From positions 1,264,160 to 1,328,159 of the forward strand of contig PNAE01000007.1 of the NCBI GenBank assembly GCA_003169895.1: a DNA stretch of 64,000 nucleotides. Reading direction: 5' to 3'. The notes beneath the pieces were generated by a model, which was not told where the DNA came from, ran no database searches, and saw only the letters and a list, made by a program, of their open reading frames with translations. This DNA is from Gemmatimonadota bacterium (GTDB taxonomy: Bacteria; Gemmatimonadota; Gemmatimonadetes; Gemmatimonadales; GWC2-71-9). The position numbers were made by a program, and so were the translations under genes. This document shows, in pieces, positions 40,044-49,715 of this stretch (position 1 is its first letter; each line of letters opens with the position of its first letter).

Positions 40044-42815
40044 ATGCGGCGTGCACCGTTGTTTCTGCTCTTCACCGCACTCGCGGCTCCGGCCGCGGCG
40101 CAGCAGCATCCGCCGGCGGCGGTTGCTGCCGCACCGGTCAAGGGCGCCACAGTGGAAGGAATCACCGAGTACACGCTCGCGAACGGGCTGAAGGTGCTCC
40201 TGTTTCCTGACGCCTCGAAGCCAACCACTACGGTCAACATCACCTACCTCGTCGGATCGCGAAGCGAATCCTACGGCGAGACAGGGATGGCGCACCTGCT
40301 CGAACACATGGTGTTCAAGGGATCGACCGCGCACCGCAACATCCCGCAGGAGCTGACCGAGCACGGTGCGTCGCCCAACGGCAGCACCTGGTACGATCGC
40401 ACCAACTATTTCGAGACCTTCCCGGCTAAGGAGGAAAACCTTCGGTGGGCGCTCGACCTGGAAAGTGATCGGATGGTCCATTCGTTCATCGTGAAAAAGG
40501 ACCTCGAGAGCGAAATGACGGTCGTGCGGAACGAATTCGAGGCCGGCGAGAACTCGCCCGAGAACGTGCTCACTGAGCGGGTGCTCTCGACCGCGTTCCT
40601 GTGGCACAACTACGGCAAGAGCACCATCGGCGCCCGCGCCGACATCGAGAACGCTCCGATCGAACGGTTGCAGGGTTTCTATCACAAGTACTACCAGCCC
40701 GACAACGCCGTGCTGGTGATTGCGGGCAAGTTCGCACCGGCAACCGCGCTGCGGCTGGTGCAGCAGACCTTCGGCGCGATCCCCCGGCCACGGCGCACGG
40801 GCGACATGCGGATCTGGCCGAGCTACACGGTCGATCCGGCGCAGGACGGCGAGCGCAGCGTGACCTTGCGCCGCGTGGGTGACGTGCAGGCCGTGGTCAT
40901 GGCGTGGCACATTCCTGCCGGATCACACGCCGACTTTGCCGCGCTCGATGTGCTGTCCGAAGTGCTGGGTGCCGAACCGACGGGCCGGCTCTACAAGGCA
41001 GTCGTCGAGACCAAGAAGGCTGCATTCCTCTTTACGTACACCTACCAGCTTCGTGAACCCGGCGTCATGATGGTGCAGGCCGAGGTCAAGAAGGAAGGTG
41101 ACATCGGCAACACGCGAGACGCGATCATAAGCACGATCGACTCGCTGCTGACCAAGGCACCGGCGACGAAGGAGGAAGTCGAGCGCGGCAAGGCATCGTT
41201 GCTCAAGGGGATCGAGCTGGAATTGACCAACTCGAACCAGGTCGGGCTGGCATTCTCCGAGTGGGCGGCCATGGGAGACTGGCGGCTGCTGTTCCTGCAC
41301 CGCGACGCCATCAAGCGCGTCACCACCGATGACGTGATGCGGGTGGCGCAGGCCTACCTCAAGGCGTCCAACCGCACGGTTGGCGAATTCATTCCCGATG
41401 CCAAGCCGGATCGCGCCGAGATCCCCGCGACGCCCGACGTGATCGCGCTGGTCAAGGATTACAAGGGCGACACCGCGCTGGTGGCGGGCGAGGCATTCGA
41501 TGCGTCGCCGGCGAACATCGATGTGCGCACCCGGTCCGGGCAGCTGGCGGGGGGACTCAAGTACGCATTCCTGCCCAAGAAGACCCGCGGCGGCACGGTG
41601 CACGCCAGCATCAACCTCCGGTTCGGCACCGAAGATCTGCTGATGAACAAGGGCGCCGCGCCGGATTTCGCGGGCACCATGTTGATGCGTGGCACCGAGC
41701 AGCTCACCCGCTCGCAGGTCAACGATTCACTCGACCGTCTTCAGGCGCAGGTGTTCGTCGGCGGTTCGGCGGCGTCGGCCTCCGTCTCAATCACGGTCAA
41801 GCGCGAACATCTTGCCGATGCCATGAAGCTGGCCATCGACATGTTGCGCCACCCGCGCTTCGATTCCAAGGAGTTCGAGCTGGCTCGGCAGGAGAATGTC
41901 ACCGGTCTCGAATCCCAGCGCTCCGAGCCGCAGATGCAGGCGTTCATTGCGATGCAACGCCACCTGAGCCCGTTCCCGAAGGGGCATCCCGAATACGTCG
42001 GCACGCTGGACGAGCAACTGGCCGATATCAAGGCGGTCACGCTCGACGAGGCGAAGGCGTTCTACCACGCCTTCTATGGCGCTTCCAACGGCGAGATTGC
42101 GGTGGTGGGTGACTTCGATCCCGACTCCACGCGTGCGCTGCTTGCCGCCGGGCTCGACAACTGGAAGAGTCCGGCGCCGTACCGGCGCATTGCGACGCCG
42201 TCGCGCACCAGCAAGTCGCTGAACATCGCGCTCGAGACGCCCGACAAGGCCAATGCCATGTTCGTGGCCGGCAAGGTGATGCCGATGACCGACATGTCGC
42301 CGGAATACCCGGCGCTGGTGCTGGCCAACTACATGCTGGGCGGCGGGTTCCTCAACTCGCGACTGGCCACGCGCATCCGGCAGAAGGACGGACTGTCGTA
42401 CGGCGTGGGATCGAGTTTCAGCGCGTCGCCGATCGACACGTCGGGCCAGTTCACTGCCTACGCGATCTACGCGCCGGAAAATCGCGACAAGCTCGAGAAG
42501 GCATTCCAGGAAGAACTGGTGCGCGCCGCCAAGGATGGATTCACCGACGACGAGATCAAGAAGGCGAAGGAAGGATGGACCGAGAGCGCGAAGCTCGGCC
42601 GCGCCAACGACGGTGCGCTGGCCGGGAGACTCGGCCAGAATCTCTTTCTCGGCCGCAATTTCGCCAACGTCGCGGCGCTGGAAGCCAAGGTCAATGCGGT
42701 CACCGCGCCCGAGTTGCAGGCGGTCGTGGTGAAGTACCTCGATCCCGCGTCCATGGCCGTGGTGAAGGCTGGTGATTTCGCCAAGAAGTTGCCGGCGCAG
42801 CCCGCAAGGCCATAG
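40044..42815 (+). CDS. Secreted M16-family zinc metallopeptidase
   Basis: 923 residues with a signal peptide (about 1-20, cut before QQHPP). The inverted zinc motif HLLEH occupies 84-88 (HxxEH), and further glutamates of the active site follow in the ENVLTERVLS stretch. The protein contains two M16 halves: an active N-terminal half and a C-terminal half (from about 500) without the motif, forming the clamshell that closes on unfolded peptides. GAGAGGG just before the ATG is a good ribosome-binding site. Exported to the periplasm; likely degrades peptides. Confidence 0.93.
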   Translation: MRRAPLFLLFTALAAPAAAQQHPPAAVAAAPVKGATVEGITEYTLANGLKVLLFPDASKPTTTVNITYLVGSRSESYGETGMAHLLEHMVFKGSTAHRNIPQELTEHGASPNGSTWYDRTNYFETFPAKEENLRWALDLESDRMVHSFIVKKDLESEMTVVRNEFEAGENSPENVLTERVLSTAFLWHNYGKSTIGARADIENAPIERLQGFYHKYYQPDNAVLVIAGKFAPATALRLVQQTFGAIPRPRRTGDMRIWPSYTVDPAQDGERSVTLRRVGDVQAVVMAWHIPAGSHADFAALDVLSEVLGAEPTGRLYKAVVETKKAAFLFTYTYQLREPGVMMVQAEVKKEGDIGNTRDAIISTIDSLLTKAPATKEEVERGKASLLKGIELELTNSNQVGLAFSEWAAMGDWRLLFLHRDAIKRVTTDDVMRVAQAYLKASNRTVGEFIPDAKPDRAEIPATPDVIALVKDYKGDTALVAGEAFDASPANIDVRTRSGQLAGGLKYAFLPKKTRGGTVHASINLRFGTEDLLMNKGAAPDFAGTMLMRGTEQLTRSQVNDSLDRLQAQVFVGGSAASASVSITVKREHLADAMKLAIDMLRHPRFDSKEFELARQENVTGLESQRSEPQMQAFIAMQRHLSPFPKGHPEYVGTLDEQLADIKAVTLDEAKAFYHAFYGASNGEIAVVGDFDPDSTRALLAAGLDNWKSPAPYRRIATPSRTSKSLNIALETPDKANAMFVAGKVMPMTDMSPEYPALVLANYMLGGGFLNSRLATRIRQKDGLSYGVGSSFSASPIDTSGQFTAYAIYAPENRDKLEKAFQEELVRAAKDGFTDDEIKKAKEGWTESAKLGRANDGALAGRLGQNLFLGRNFANVAALEAKVNAVTAPELQAVVVKYLDPASMAVVKAGDFAKKLPAQPARP

Positions 42816-42933
42816 GGCACTGTGACGTCACGTCCAGGGCGGGTTCTTACCTGTAGCGGGCAAATGCCGTATGTTTTGAATTGCGACCGGCGCGGGCCCG
42901 CGCCGGTCGGCAGTCCCTCAATCGGAGAATCGC

Positions 42934-43392
42934 ATGCGACGTCTTGCCCTGGTATTTAGCGCCTTAATCCTCGCGGCCTGCGCCAAGAAGGAAGCGCCGG
43001 CACCCCCGCCCCCGCCCCCGGCCCCACCGCCGGCACCGGCCCCGATCAACCTCGCGTCCATCGCCGGGATGTGGAACTTCAAGGTCATGCCGGCGACCGG
43101 CGACAGCGTGCTGACCACCTATACCCTGGTAGTCACGGCGGACACGACGGGGTGGATCATGACCCTGCCGAAGCGGAAGCCGATGACGCTGCACGTCACG
43201 GTCTCGGGTGACAGCGTTATGGCCGATGCCCCACAGTACGAGAGCGTGCTGCGCAAGGGCGTGAAGGTGACCACCAACAGCGTATTCCACGTCGTGGGAG
43301 ACAAGCTGATGGGCACCACCATGGCTCACTACACCGTCACGGGACCGGACTCGCTGGTCGCATTGCGGGGCGAGGGAACGCGGGCGCCGTAG
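42934..43392 (+). CDS. Small proline-rich lipoprotein, hypothetical
   Basis: 152 residues. The signal MRRLALVFSALILAACAKK has a clear lipobox (LAAC), followed by a run of prolines and alanines (about 22-40). The remainder is predicted beta-rich (AGMWNFKVMPATGDSVLTTYT, TTGWIMTLP, MTLHVTVSGDSVMA), similar to lipocalin-like or copper-resistance-associated small domains, but no family is recognised. It may share a transcript with the M16 gene 118 bases upstream, though a GC-rich spacer with a possible promoter (around 42868) lies between. Confidence 0.75.
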   Translation: MRRLALVFSALILAACAKKEAPAPPPPPPAPPPAPAPINLASIAGMWNFKVMPATGDSVLTTYTLVVTADTTGWIMTLPKRKPMTLHVTVSGDSVMADAPQYESVLRKGVKVTTNSVFHVVGDKLMGTTMAHYTVTGPDSLVALRGEGTRAP

Positions 43393-43441
43393 TAGTGGAG
43401 CGGTCGTTGCCGCAATAGTGCCACGTGGGAGTGCGATCGCG

Positions 43442-43475
43442 AAGCGCCTCGGTGCCGCTGGGCATCGGGGCGCTT
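43442..43475 (+). terminator. Hairpin after the lipoprotein gene
   Basis: AAGCGCC (43442-43448) pairs with GGCGCTT (43469-43475), and inside it CGGTGCC pairs with GGCATCG. The stem is about 15 bp with one wobble. There is no T run, so factor-independent termination is uncertain; it may protect the mRNA end. The rest of 43393-43652 holds nothing else. Confidence 0.4.
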
Positions 43476-43652
43476 TGCGCATCGCGGACTCGCATGGATT
43501 TCCCGACTGGATTCCAAGACTGGACTCGTGCTGGTCGGACGATCCCTCGTCCGCACTTCGCGCGGCTCAACCTTTGGCGCACGGCCACGCCGCCAGCTAA
43601 GCTTGTGCGGGAACGTCCGCGCCGCCCGACCACCTGAGGATTCTGCCACCAC

Positions 43653-44489
43653 GTGCATGCAGCCGAACTGAGCGGCCTTCTCTTCGTGGGCGCCTTTGCC
43701 GCCGGACTCCTCGGCGCCCTCACCGGGCTCGGTGGCGGCATGATCATCGTGCCGCTGCTGACCATCGGATTTGGCGTGAACATCTACTACGCCATCGGTG
43801 CGTCGCTGATCAGCGTCATTGCTACGTCGTCCGGCGCCGCCGCCGCATACGTCAAGGAAGGCTACACCAACATCCGGCTCGGGATGTTCCTCGAGATCGC
43901 AACTACTATTGGTGCGCTGGTCGGTGCGTTCATCGCGGGGATGGTGTCCACCAACTTCATCGCGATCGTGTTCGCCGGTGTGCTGCTGTACTCGGCCTAT
44001 CTCTCCGGTAGACCGCGTGTGGAACACCTCACCCTCGACATGTCGGATCGATGGGCGCAGCAGTTCCGGATGAACTCCACCTATCCCACGGCTGAGGGAC
44101 TCCGGGCGTACGGTGTGCAACAGGTGCCGGTAGGGTTTGCCCTGATGCTCCTGGCCGGCGTGCTGTCCGGCTTGCTCGGCATCGGATCGGGCGCCGTCAA
44201 GGTGCTCGCCATGGACAACGCCATGCACCTGCCATTCAAGGTTTCCACCACGACCAGCAACTTCATGATCGGCGTGACCGCCGCCGCCAGCGCCGGCGTG
44301 TACCTCCGGCGCGGCTACATCGACCCCGGGCTCTCCTTTGCCGTGATGCTCGGCGTGCTCGGCGGCGCGCTGCTCGGGTCCCGCCTGCTGGTTGTGATCC
44401 ACTCGGGCTGGCTCCGCCGGGTCTTCAGCGTCGTGATCGTCGGACTAGCGGTGGAGATGGTCTACAAGGCACTGACTGGAAGGATCTGA
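43653..44489 (+). CDS. TauE/SafE-family sulfite exporter-like permease
   Basis: 278 residues with about eight hydrophobic segments and the TauE/SafE glycine-rich repeats: AGLLGALTGLGGGMIIVPLLTIGFGV (early) and AGVLSGLLGIGSGAVKVLAM (mid). The family moves sulfite, sulfoacetate or other organosulfur anions. It starts with GTG. The DUF1634 gene begins two bases after its stop; the two are repeatedly adjacent in genomes, so DUF1634 is probably its partner subunit. I cannot identify the substrate. Confidence 0.9.
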   Translation: MHAAELSGLLFVGAFAAGLLGALTGLGGGMIIVPLLTIGFGVNIYYAIGASLISVIATSSGAAAAYVKEGYTNIRLGMFLEIATTIGALVGAFIAGMVSTNFIAIVFAGVLLYSAYLSGRPRVEHLTLDMSDRWAQQFRMNSTYPTAEGLRAYGVQQVPVGFALMLLAGVLSGLLGIGSGAVKVLAMDNAMHLPFKVSTTTSNFMIGVTAAASAGVYLRRGYIDPGLSFAVMLGVLGGALLGSRLLVVIHSGWLRRVFSVVIVGLAVEMVYKALTGRI

Positions 44490-44491
44490 CC

Positions 44492-44869
44492 ATGGCCCGC
44501 TGGACGGACGAGCAAGTGGAGCAAGCGGTCGGCAATCTGCTTCGCGTCGGCGTGCTGCTCGCCGCCGCCGTAACGGCGGCCGGCTCGGTGGCGTACCTCT
44601 GGCACCACGGACTGGTGACCGTGGACTACCGCGCATTCCGCGGCGAGCCGAGCCAGCTCCGCAGCGTCACCGGCATCGTTCGGTCGGCGCTGGGCGGCAA
44701 CAGTCTCGGTGTGATTCAGCTGGGACTGCTACTGTTGATCGCCACTCCGGTCGCCCGGGTGGCGCTTTCGCTGGTGGGGTTCGTGCGGCAGGCCGACCGC
44801 ACCTACGTGCTGATCACGACGGTCGTGCTAGCCATTCTGCTGTTTTCGCTGGCCGGCGGGCGCCTGTAG
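44492..44869 (+). CDS. DUF1634 membrane protein
   Basis: 125 residues with three membrane segments (about 15-40, 70-95, 104-122). Its opening WTDEQVEQAVGNLLRVGVLLAAAVTAAG matches the DUF1634 pattern. It is placed two bases after the TauE/SafE gene, so it is co-translated and likely forms a complex with that permease. No biochemical role is established for the family. Confidence 0.85.
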   Translation: MARWTDEQVEQAVGNLLRVGVLLAAAVTAAGSVAYLWHHGLVTVDYRAFRGEPSQLRSVTGIVRSALGGNSLGVIQLGLLLLIATPVARVALSLVGFVRQADRTYVLITTVVLAILLFSLAGGRL

Positions 44870-44969
44870 CCGAACAACATGGCTCCGTCACGACGACCCA
44901 GGGGGGACGCCGCGACTGCAGGTTCCCTAGTGATACCAAGGCCGCGATAGTCGCCAGAGGGCATTCTTC

Positions 44970-46577
44970 TTGCCCATCAACGATGCCATGTCCGCTCGCC
45001 TTCTCGCCTTGACCGCGACCGCACGCGCGATGCTGCGCGCACCTGAGGCGTCATCTGCGCTGCAAACACCCGCGCCAGCACTGCCGTGGCGGCGTGCGCC
45101 GGGCGCGGGGGCGGCGGCCCGGGTCGCGTCCGCGGATCGCCTCGATCATCTGACCCTGATACGGTCACCCAAGACCGACGCGGCCTATGCCGGAATCCGC
45201 CTGACCGACGTGATCGGAGCGCTGTCGTACGCGCTCGACATGTCCGAAGGACAGCCGGTGGGGCATTCAGTCCGCACTGCCATGATCGGCATGCGCATCG
45301 GCAGCCAGCTGAGGCTGTCGGACGAGGATCGCAGCGCCCTCTTCTATGCACTCCTGTTGAAGGACCTTGGCAGCTCCAGCAATGCCGCGCAGCTCAGCAG
45401 CCTCTTCGGTGGCGACGATCGGGCCCTCAAGGCGGCGCGCAAGCTGATCGACTGGACCGACCGAGGCGACGTGGCGCGGTATGCTTTTCGCCACGCCCTG
45501 CACGGTCGGTCGCGCCTCGCCCGTGGCTGGCACACACTGACGCAGTTCGGTCGCCCCGACGACGCCGAGCGCGAAATGGCAGCGACACGGGCCGAGCGCG
45601 GCGCGGCGATTGCCGGCATGCTCGCCATGCCACAGGCGACCTGCGACGCGATCCGGGCAACCGAAGAGCACTGGGATGGCAACGGCATGCCGCGCGGACT
45701 TCGCGGCGACGAAATCCCGATGCTCGCGAGGATTGTCGGCTTGGCCCAGACCGTGGAAGTATTCGAACAGGCATTCGGCGTGCAGACCGCGTACGAGGTG
45801 GCGCACGCACGTCGCGGGCGCTGGTTCGATCCGGCGGTCGTCCAGTGTCTCGACACGTTCGAGTTGGACACGGGGTTCTGGGGCAAGCTTCGCCACGCCG
45901 ACGCGCTCCCGGCGCTCCGGGATTGTGAACCGCCGGCGCGCATCGTCTATGCGGATGAACTCCGGCTCGACACGATCGCGGAGGCGTTCGCCAAGGTCAT
46001 CGACGCGAAGAGTCCATTCACCGCCCGCCACTCGCAGAACGTGTCGTTCCTGGCCACTCGTACGGCGATGGAACTCGACATGACGAGCCGCGAGGTTCGC
46101 GCGTTGCGCCGCGCCGCGCTCCTGCACGACGTGGGCAAGCTCGGCGTGGGCAACACCATCCTCGACAAGACGACGGCGCTCACCCTGGACGAGATGGAGG
46201 AGATGCGCCGGCATACGCGGTACACGCTGGAGATCCTGAAGGGCGTCCCACGCTTCGAACGGTTTGCCACGCTCGCGGCCTCGCACCACGAACGTCTTGA
46301 TGGGAGTGGTTACCACGTCGGCCGCGCCGGGGATGAACTCAGCCTGTCGGAGCGCGTGCTCGCCGCTGCCGACGTCTGCGAGGCCTTGTCGGCCGCGCGG
46401 CCTTATCGTGCGGCGCTGCCGATCGACGCCGTATTGCGGCAGCTCAAGGAATTCGTCGCGGCGGGGGGTCTCTGCCCGGTCGCCGTCGAGGCATTGACCG
46501 GGTGGTTCCAAGGACTCCCGGCCAGCCCGGTGCACCTAACTTCCGGCGGTGATTCGACGTCGTTGTTCGGGATCTGA
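44970..46577 (+). CDS. HD/HD-GYP-type phosphohydrolase with degenerate N-terminal HD
   Basis: 535 residues from TTG 44970, supported by AGAGGG eight bases upstream (ATG 44988 is the alternative). The C-terminal half holds an HD domain: ARHSQNVSFLA, RAALLHDVGKLG, then HHERLDGSGYHVGRAG where GYP has become GYH. The N-terminal half resembles the same fold with HD replaced by KD (ALLLKDLGSSSN), so it is probably inactive. HD-GYP proteins hydrolyse cyclic-di-GMP. The altered GYP and lost HD leave the activity open. It is upstream of, and convergent with, the GspE/PilB ATPase. Confidence 0.85.
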   Translation: MPINDAMSARLLALTATARAMLRAPEASSALQTPAPALPWRRAPGAGAAARVASADRLDHLTLIRSPKTDAAYAGIRLTDVIGALSYALDMSEGQPVGHSVRTAMIGMRIGSQLRLSDEDRSALFYALLLKDLGSSSNAAQLSSLFGGDDRALKAARKLIDWTDRGDVARYAFRHALHGRSRLARGWHTLTQFGRPDDAEREMAATRAERGAAIAGMLAMPQATCDAIRATEEHWDGNGMPRGLRGDEIPMLARIVGLAQTVEVFEQAFGVQTAYEVAHARRGRWFDPAVVQCLDTFELDTGFWGKLRHADALPALRDCEPPARIVYADELRLDTIAEAFAKVIDAKSPFTARHSQNVSFLATRTAMELDMTSREVRALRRAALLHDVGKLGVGNTILDKTTALTLDEMEEMRRHTRYTLEILKGVPRFERFATLAASHHERLDGSGYHVGRAGDELSLSERVLAAADVCEALSAARPYRAALPIDAVLRQLKEFVAAGGLCPVAVEALTGWFQGLPASPVHLTSGGDSTSLFGI

Positions 46578-46597
46578 GGAGGCGCCGCTCTCACCGG

Positions 46598-48304
46598 TTA
46601 GCTCCCCGTGTGCTTCTCCGGGACCAGTCGCTCTGGCGGCAGCATGTTCTTCAATTCATCCAGCGTGATGATCCCACTCCGCACCAGCTCCAGCGCATGA
46701 TCCCGCATCGGGACCAGGCCGGCGCGGAGCGCCTCGTGCCGTAGCTCATCCACCGCCGCGCGCCGGCTGATCGCCGCACGTAGTGCCGGCGACCCCGGCA
46801 GGTACTCGATCGCGGCGATCCGGCCATAACCGCCGGTGCCGTGACAATGGTCGCATCCCTTGCCCTTGAAGAGCTTCATGTCGGCCGGCACGCCGTCCGG
46901 AAACACCTCCTGGATCAGCACGTCGTCCTCTGGCCGGACATCCGGTATCCGGCAGAAGTCGCAAATGCGCCGCGCCAGCCGCTGCGAGATGACGGCCAGG
47001 AGTTCGCTGGCGATGCTGTTGGGGTGCTGGCCCAGGTCGACCAGCCGCTGCACCGCGTCGACCGTGTCGTTGCAGTGCAGGGTCGACAGCACCAGGTGGC
47101 CGGTCTGCGACGCGCGCAGCGCTTCCAGCGCGGTCTCGCCGTCACGGATCTCGCCGATCAGGATCACGTCGGGATCTTCGCGCACAAAGGCCCGCATCGC
47201 ATCGGCAAAGCCGAAGCCGATCTCGGGGCGCACCTGCGTCTGCTGAATGCCGTCGAGCGCATACTCGATCGGGTCCTCGACCGTGATCACCTTGCGCGTC
47301 GCGTCCGCCGCCAGCACCTGCAGGCCGGCGTAGAGTGTCGTCGACTTCCCCGAACCGGTGGGGCCCACGACCAGCACCAGGCCGCCCGGCGAGTCGAGCA
47401 ACCGCCGGTATGACTTGGCGATCGCGGCCGGGAAGCCCAGGTCGCCGATGGTCGCCACCTTGGTATCCTGCGGCAACAGCCGCAGCACCGCGTGTTCGCC
47501 ATGCAGGCAGGGCTGGGTCTGCACCCGGATGTCGAAGGACTTGTTGGCCGCGCGCATCGCAATGCGTCCGCCCTGCGGAATCCGCCGTTCGGCGATGTCC
47601 AGGCCCGCGCGCACCTTGATCACGTTGAGCAGGCCGAGCCGTTGCAGCTCGGTCAGGTGATACAGGCTGAGGTCGCGCAGGTCGCCGTCAACTCGCAGCC
47701 GCATCCGGGTTCGGCCGCGATACGTCTCCACGTGAATGTCGCTGGCCCGCTCGGCCACGGCGTCGAGCAGCAGCTCGTCGAGCAGCCGTTGTGCGGATTC
47801 GGTGCTATCGCTGGTGGTCGCCAGGATGTCGGCCGACTGGCGGGCCGCCGGCTGCGGTTCCTGCGCGTTGCCCGCCTGCTGCAGGTCGACCGCCATGCGC
47901 AGCCGCCGCAGGTCGGTCGCGGTCACTACCACGCGCTGGACCTTATCGGCGTTGAGCGCCGCACCCAGCTCGGGAATCTCGAAGGCCGGTTCGCTGGTCG
48001 CGACCGTCAGGGTGTCGCCCTCGAGTGCAATTGGCAGGAGATGGTTGTATTCCTGAAACCGCGGGGGCACGCTGCGCGCCAGCGCCGAGTCGATCTTGCC
48101 GACCAGCTGGTCGCTGTTGGCGAACGGCAGGCCGTGTATCGTGGCGAGCGCCCGGTAGACATCCTGCTCGTTGACCGTGCCTTGCTCGATCAACACATCG
48201 CCCAGGCGCCGGTGAGTCCGGGTGGCCACCGCGATGGCCGCGTCAATTTCTGCGGCGCTGGCCAGGCCCGTCTGCACCAGTTCGCTGCCGAGTTGTGCGA
48301 GCAT
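46598..48304 (-). CDS. GspE/PilB-type type II secretion/type IV pilus assembly ATPase
   Basis: 568 residues. The N-terminal part (about 1-145) is a GspE/MshEN-type domain, often a c-di-GMP-binding module. Walker A GPTGSGKST is at 314-322 (Lys320), followed by the Asp/Walker B region VREDPDVILIGEIRD and the His box. A zinc-binding pair of CxxC motifs is seen (CDFC and CDHC) in the last third. It powers pilus extension or secretion. It is isolated from other secretion genes here. It is next to an HD-GYP-like gene, convergent, which is suggestive of cyclic-di-GMP control but not proof. Confidence 0.93.
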   Translation of the reverse strand: MLAQLGSELVQTGLASAAEIDAAIAVATRTHRRLGDVLIEQGTVNEQDVYRALATIHGLPFANSDQLVGKIDSALARSVPPRFQEYNHLLPIALEGDTLTVATSEPAFEIPELGAALNADKVQRVVVTATDLRRLRMAVDLQQAGNAQEPQPAARQSADILATTSDSTESAQRLLDELLLDAVAERASDIHVETYRGRTRMRLRVDGDLRDLSLYHLTELQRLGLLNVIKVRAGLDIAERRIPQGGRIAMRAANKSFDIRVQTQPCLHGEHAVLRLLPQDTKVATIGDLGFPAAIAKSYRRLLDSPGGLVLVVGPTGSGKSTTLYAGLQVLAADATRKVITVEDPIEYALDGIQQTQVRPEIGFGFADAMRAFVREDPDVILIGEIRDGETALEALRASQTGHLVLSTLHCNDTVDAVQRLVDLGQHPNSIASELLAVISQRLARRICDFCRIPDVRPEDDVLIQEVFPDGVPADMKLFKGKGCDHCHGTGGYGRIAAIEYLPGSPALRAAISRRAAVDELRHEALRAGLVPMRDHALELVRSGIITLDELKNMLPPERLVPEKHTGS

Positions 48305-48472
48305 CCCGCAACACCTCCGTCGCCGGATCGCCCCCGCCCCGAGGGACGGGCGGAAGTCCAGTTGCTATGGGCTGACGATAGTCGGCGGTAGGTGAACGGA
48401 GGGTGAAACCACGATGAAGGAGACTTCAGGAAGCGCGGCGCAACGGATGGCCGGGCTCAACGTGTTGGTGTG

Positions 48473-49708
48473 CTACGCACCATCCTGCCGCGCCACGATC
48501 GCCGCCGCGGCGAGATCACCCGTCACGTTGTTCACCGTCGCAAAGAGATCCGGGATCGCATCGAGCGCGATCAGGATGCCGATCCCCTCGGCCGGCAGGC
48601 CAATGGCGAGGAACAGCGGCGTGAGCATCAGGAACGCACCGCGCGGAACACCCGGTGCCACGAACCCCAGAAAGATCGCCGCAACCGCCACCATCGCCAG
48701 TGCGCCAGCCCCAAGCGGGATGCCATAGAACCAGCCGACGAACAACGCGCCGACGGTCCACGAGAGGGGGGCGTTGACGTGAAACGTCGACACGGCGAGT
48801 GGCAGCACGAACCCGTTCACCCGGTCCGGCAACCCCAGCCCGCGCTCGGCGCCTTCCACCAGCGCCGGCAGCGAGGCGATCGATGATGAGGAGGAGAACG
48901 CGATCAACTGCGCCGGTAACACGGCGCGAGCAAATCGGCTGATCGGTACCCTTCCGGCAATCATCACCACCGGGTAGAGGAACAGCGTGCCGACAAGGCT
49001 TCCTACCGAATACACGACCACGTAGAAGCCCATGGCCCCAGCGACGCCGGCGCCGCCCCTTGCCGCCAGCGGCAACACCAGTGCAAACACGCCGATCGGC
49101 GCGACAAGAACCACCCAACGCACCATCACCAGCATCGCCTCGCTCAGGCCGCGGAAGAACGCCAGCAACGGATCACGCGCGCGAGTCTCACTCTTCGCGA
49201 TGGCCAAGGCGAGCAGCAGCGTGAACAGGATCAGCGGCAGCATCGCGCCGTCGGCCGCGGCGGCGATCGGGTTGGTCGGAATCAGTGACGTGAGCCACGC
49301 CCCGAGACTCGGCGCGTGGCCGCTCGCGGCGATTTGTCCTGCCGCTTCGGCCGCACCGGCAGGAAGCGGCGGCCGCATGCCGATGTTGCGCGGCAGCAGC
49401 GAGAACACCAGGGCCGCCACCGGCATCAGCACGATGGCCATACCGGATAACAGCAGGACAAAGGTGAGCAGCGTGCGGCCGCCGATCCGGCCAACCACGC
49501 GCAGATCCGCCGCCGAAGCAACGCCGGTGATGAGCAGCGAAACGACCAGCGGGATGACCGTCATCCGGATCGCGTTCACCCACAACACCCCGATGGGCGT
49601 GATCGCCGCCGCGGCGTGCAACAGGTGCACGTCGCCCGATGCGGCCACGGCCGCTCCACCCACCAGTCCGGCTCCCAGCGCCACCAGCACCCGGGTGCTC
49701 TCTTGCAT
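48473..49708 (-). CDS. Dicarboxylate/amino acid:cation symporter (DAACS)
   Basis: 411 residues from ATG 49708, preceded by GAGG five bases upstream; GTG codons at 49711 and 49714 are alternatives. About eight membrane helices and two re-entrant loops. Family signatures: the serine-rich FSSSSSIASLPALVEG loop and the C-terminal NVTGD motif in helix eight. It would import C4-dicarboxylates, glutamate or aspartate with Na+ or H+. It begins eight bases after the SDR stop, so the two are likely co-transcribed. Confidence 0.92.
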   Translation of the reverse strand: MQESTRVLVALGAGLVGGAAVAASGDVHLLHAAAAITPIGVLWVNAIRMTVIPLVVSLLITGVASAADLRVVGRIGGRTLLTFVLLLSGMAIVLMPVAALVFSLLPRNIGMRPPLPAGAAEAAGQIAASGHAPSLGAWLTSLIPTNPIAAAADGAMLPLILFTLLLALAIAKSETRARDPLLAFFRGLSEAMLVMVRWVVLVAPIGVFALVLPLAARGGAGVAGAMGFYVVVYSVGSLVGTLFLYPVVMIAGRVPISRFARAVLPAQLIAFSSSSSIASLPALVEGAERGLGLPDRVNGFVLPLAVSTFHVNAPLSWTVGALFVGWFYGIPLGAGALAMVAVAAIFLGFVAPGVPRGAFLMLTPLFLAIGLPAEGIGILIALDAIPDLFATVNNVTGDLAAAAIVARQDGA

Positions 49709-49715
49709 CACCACC

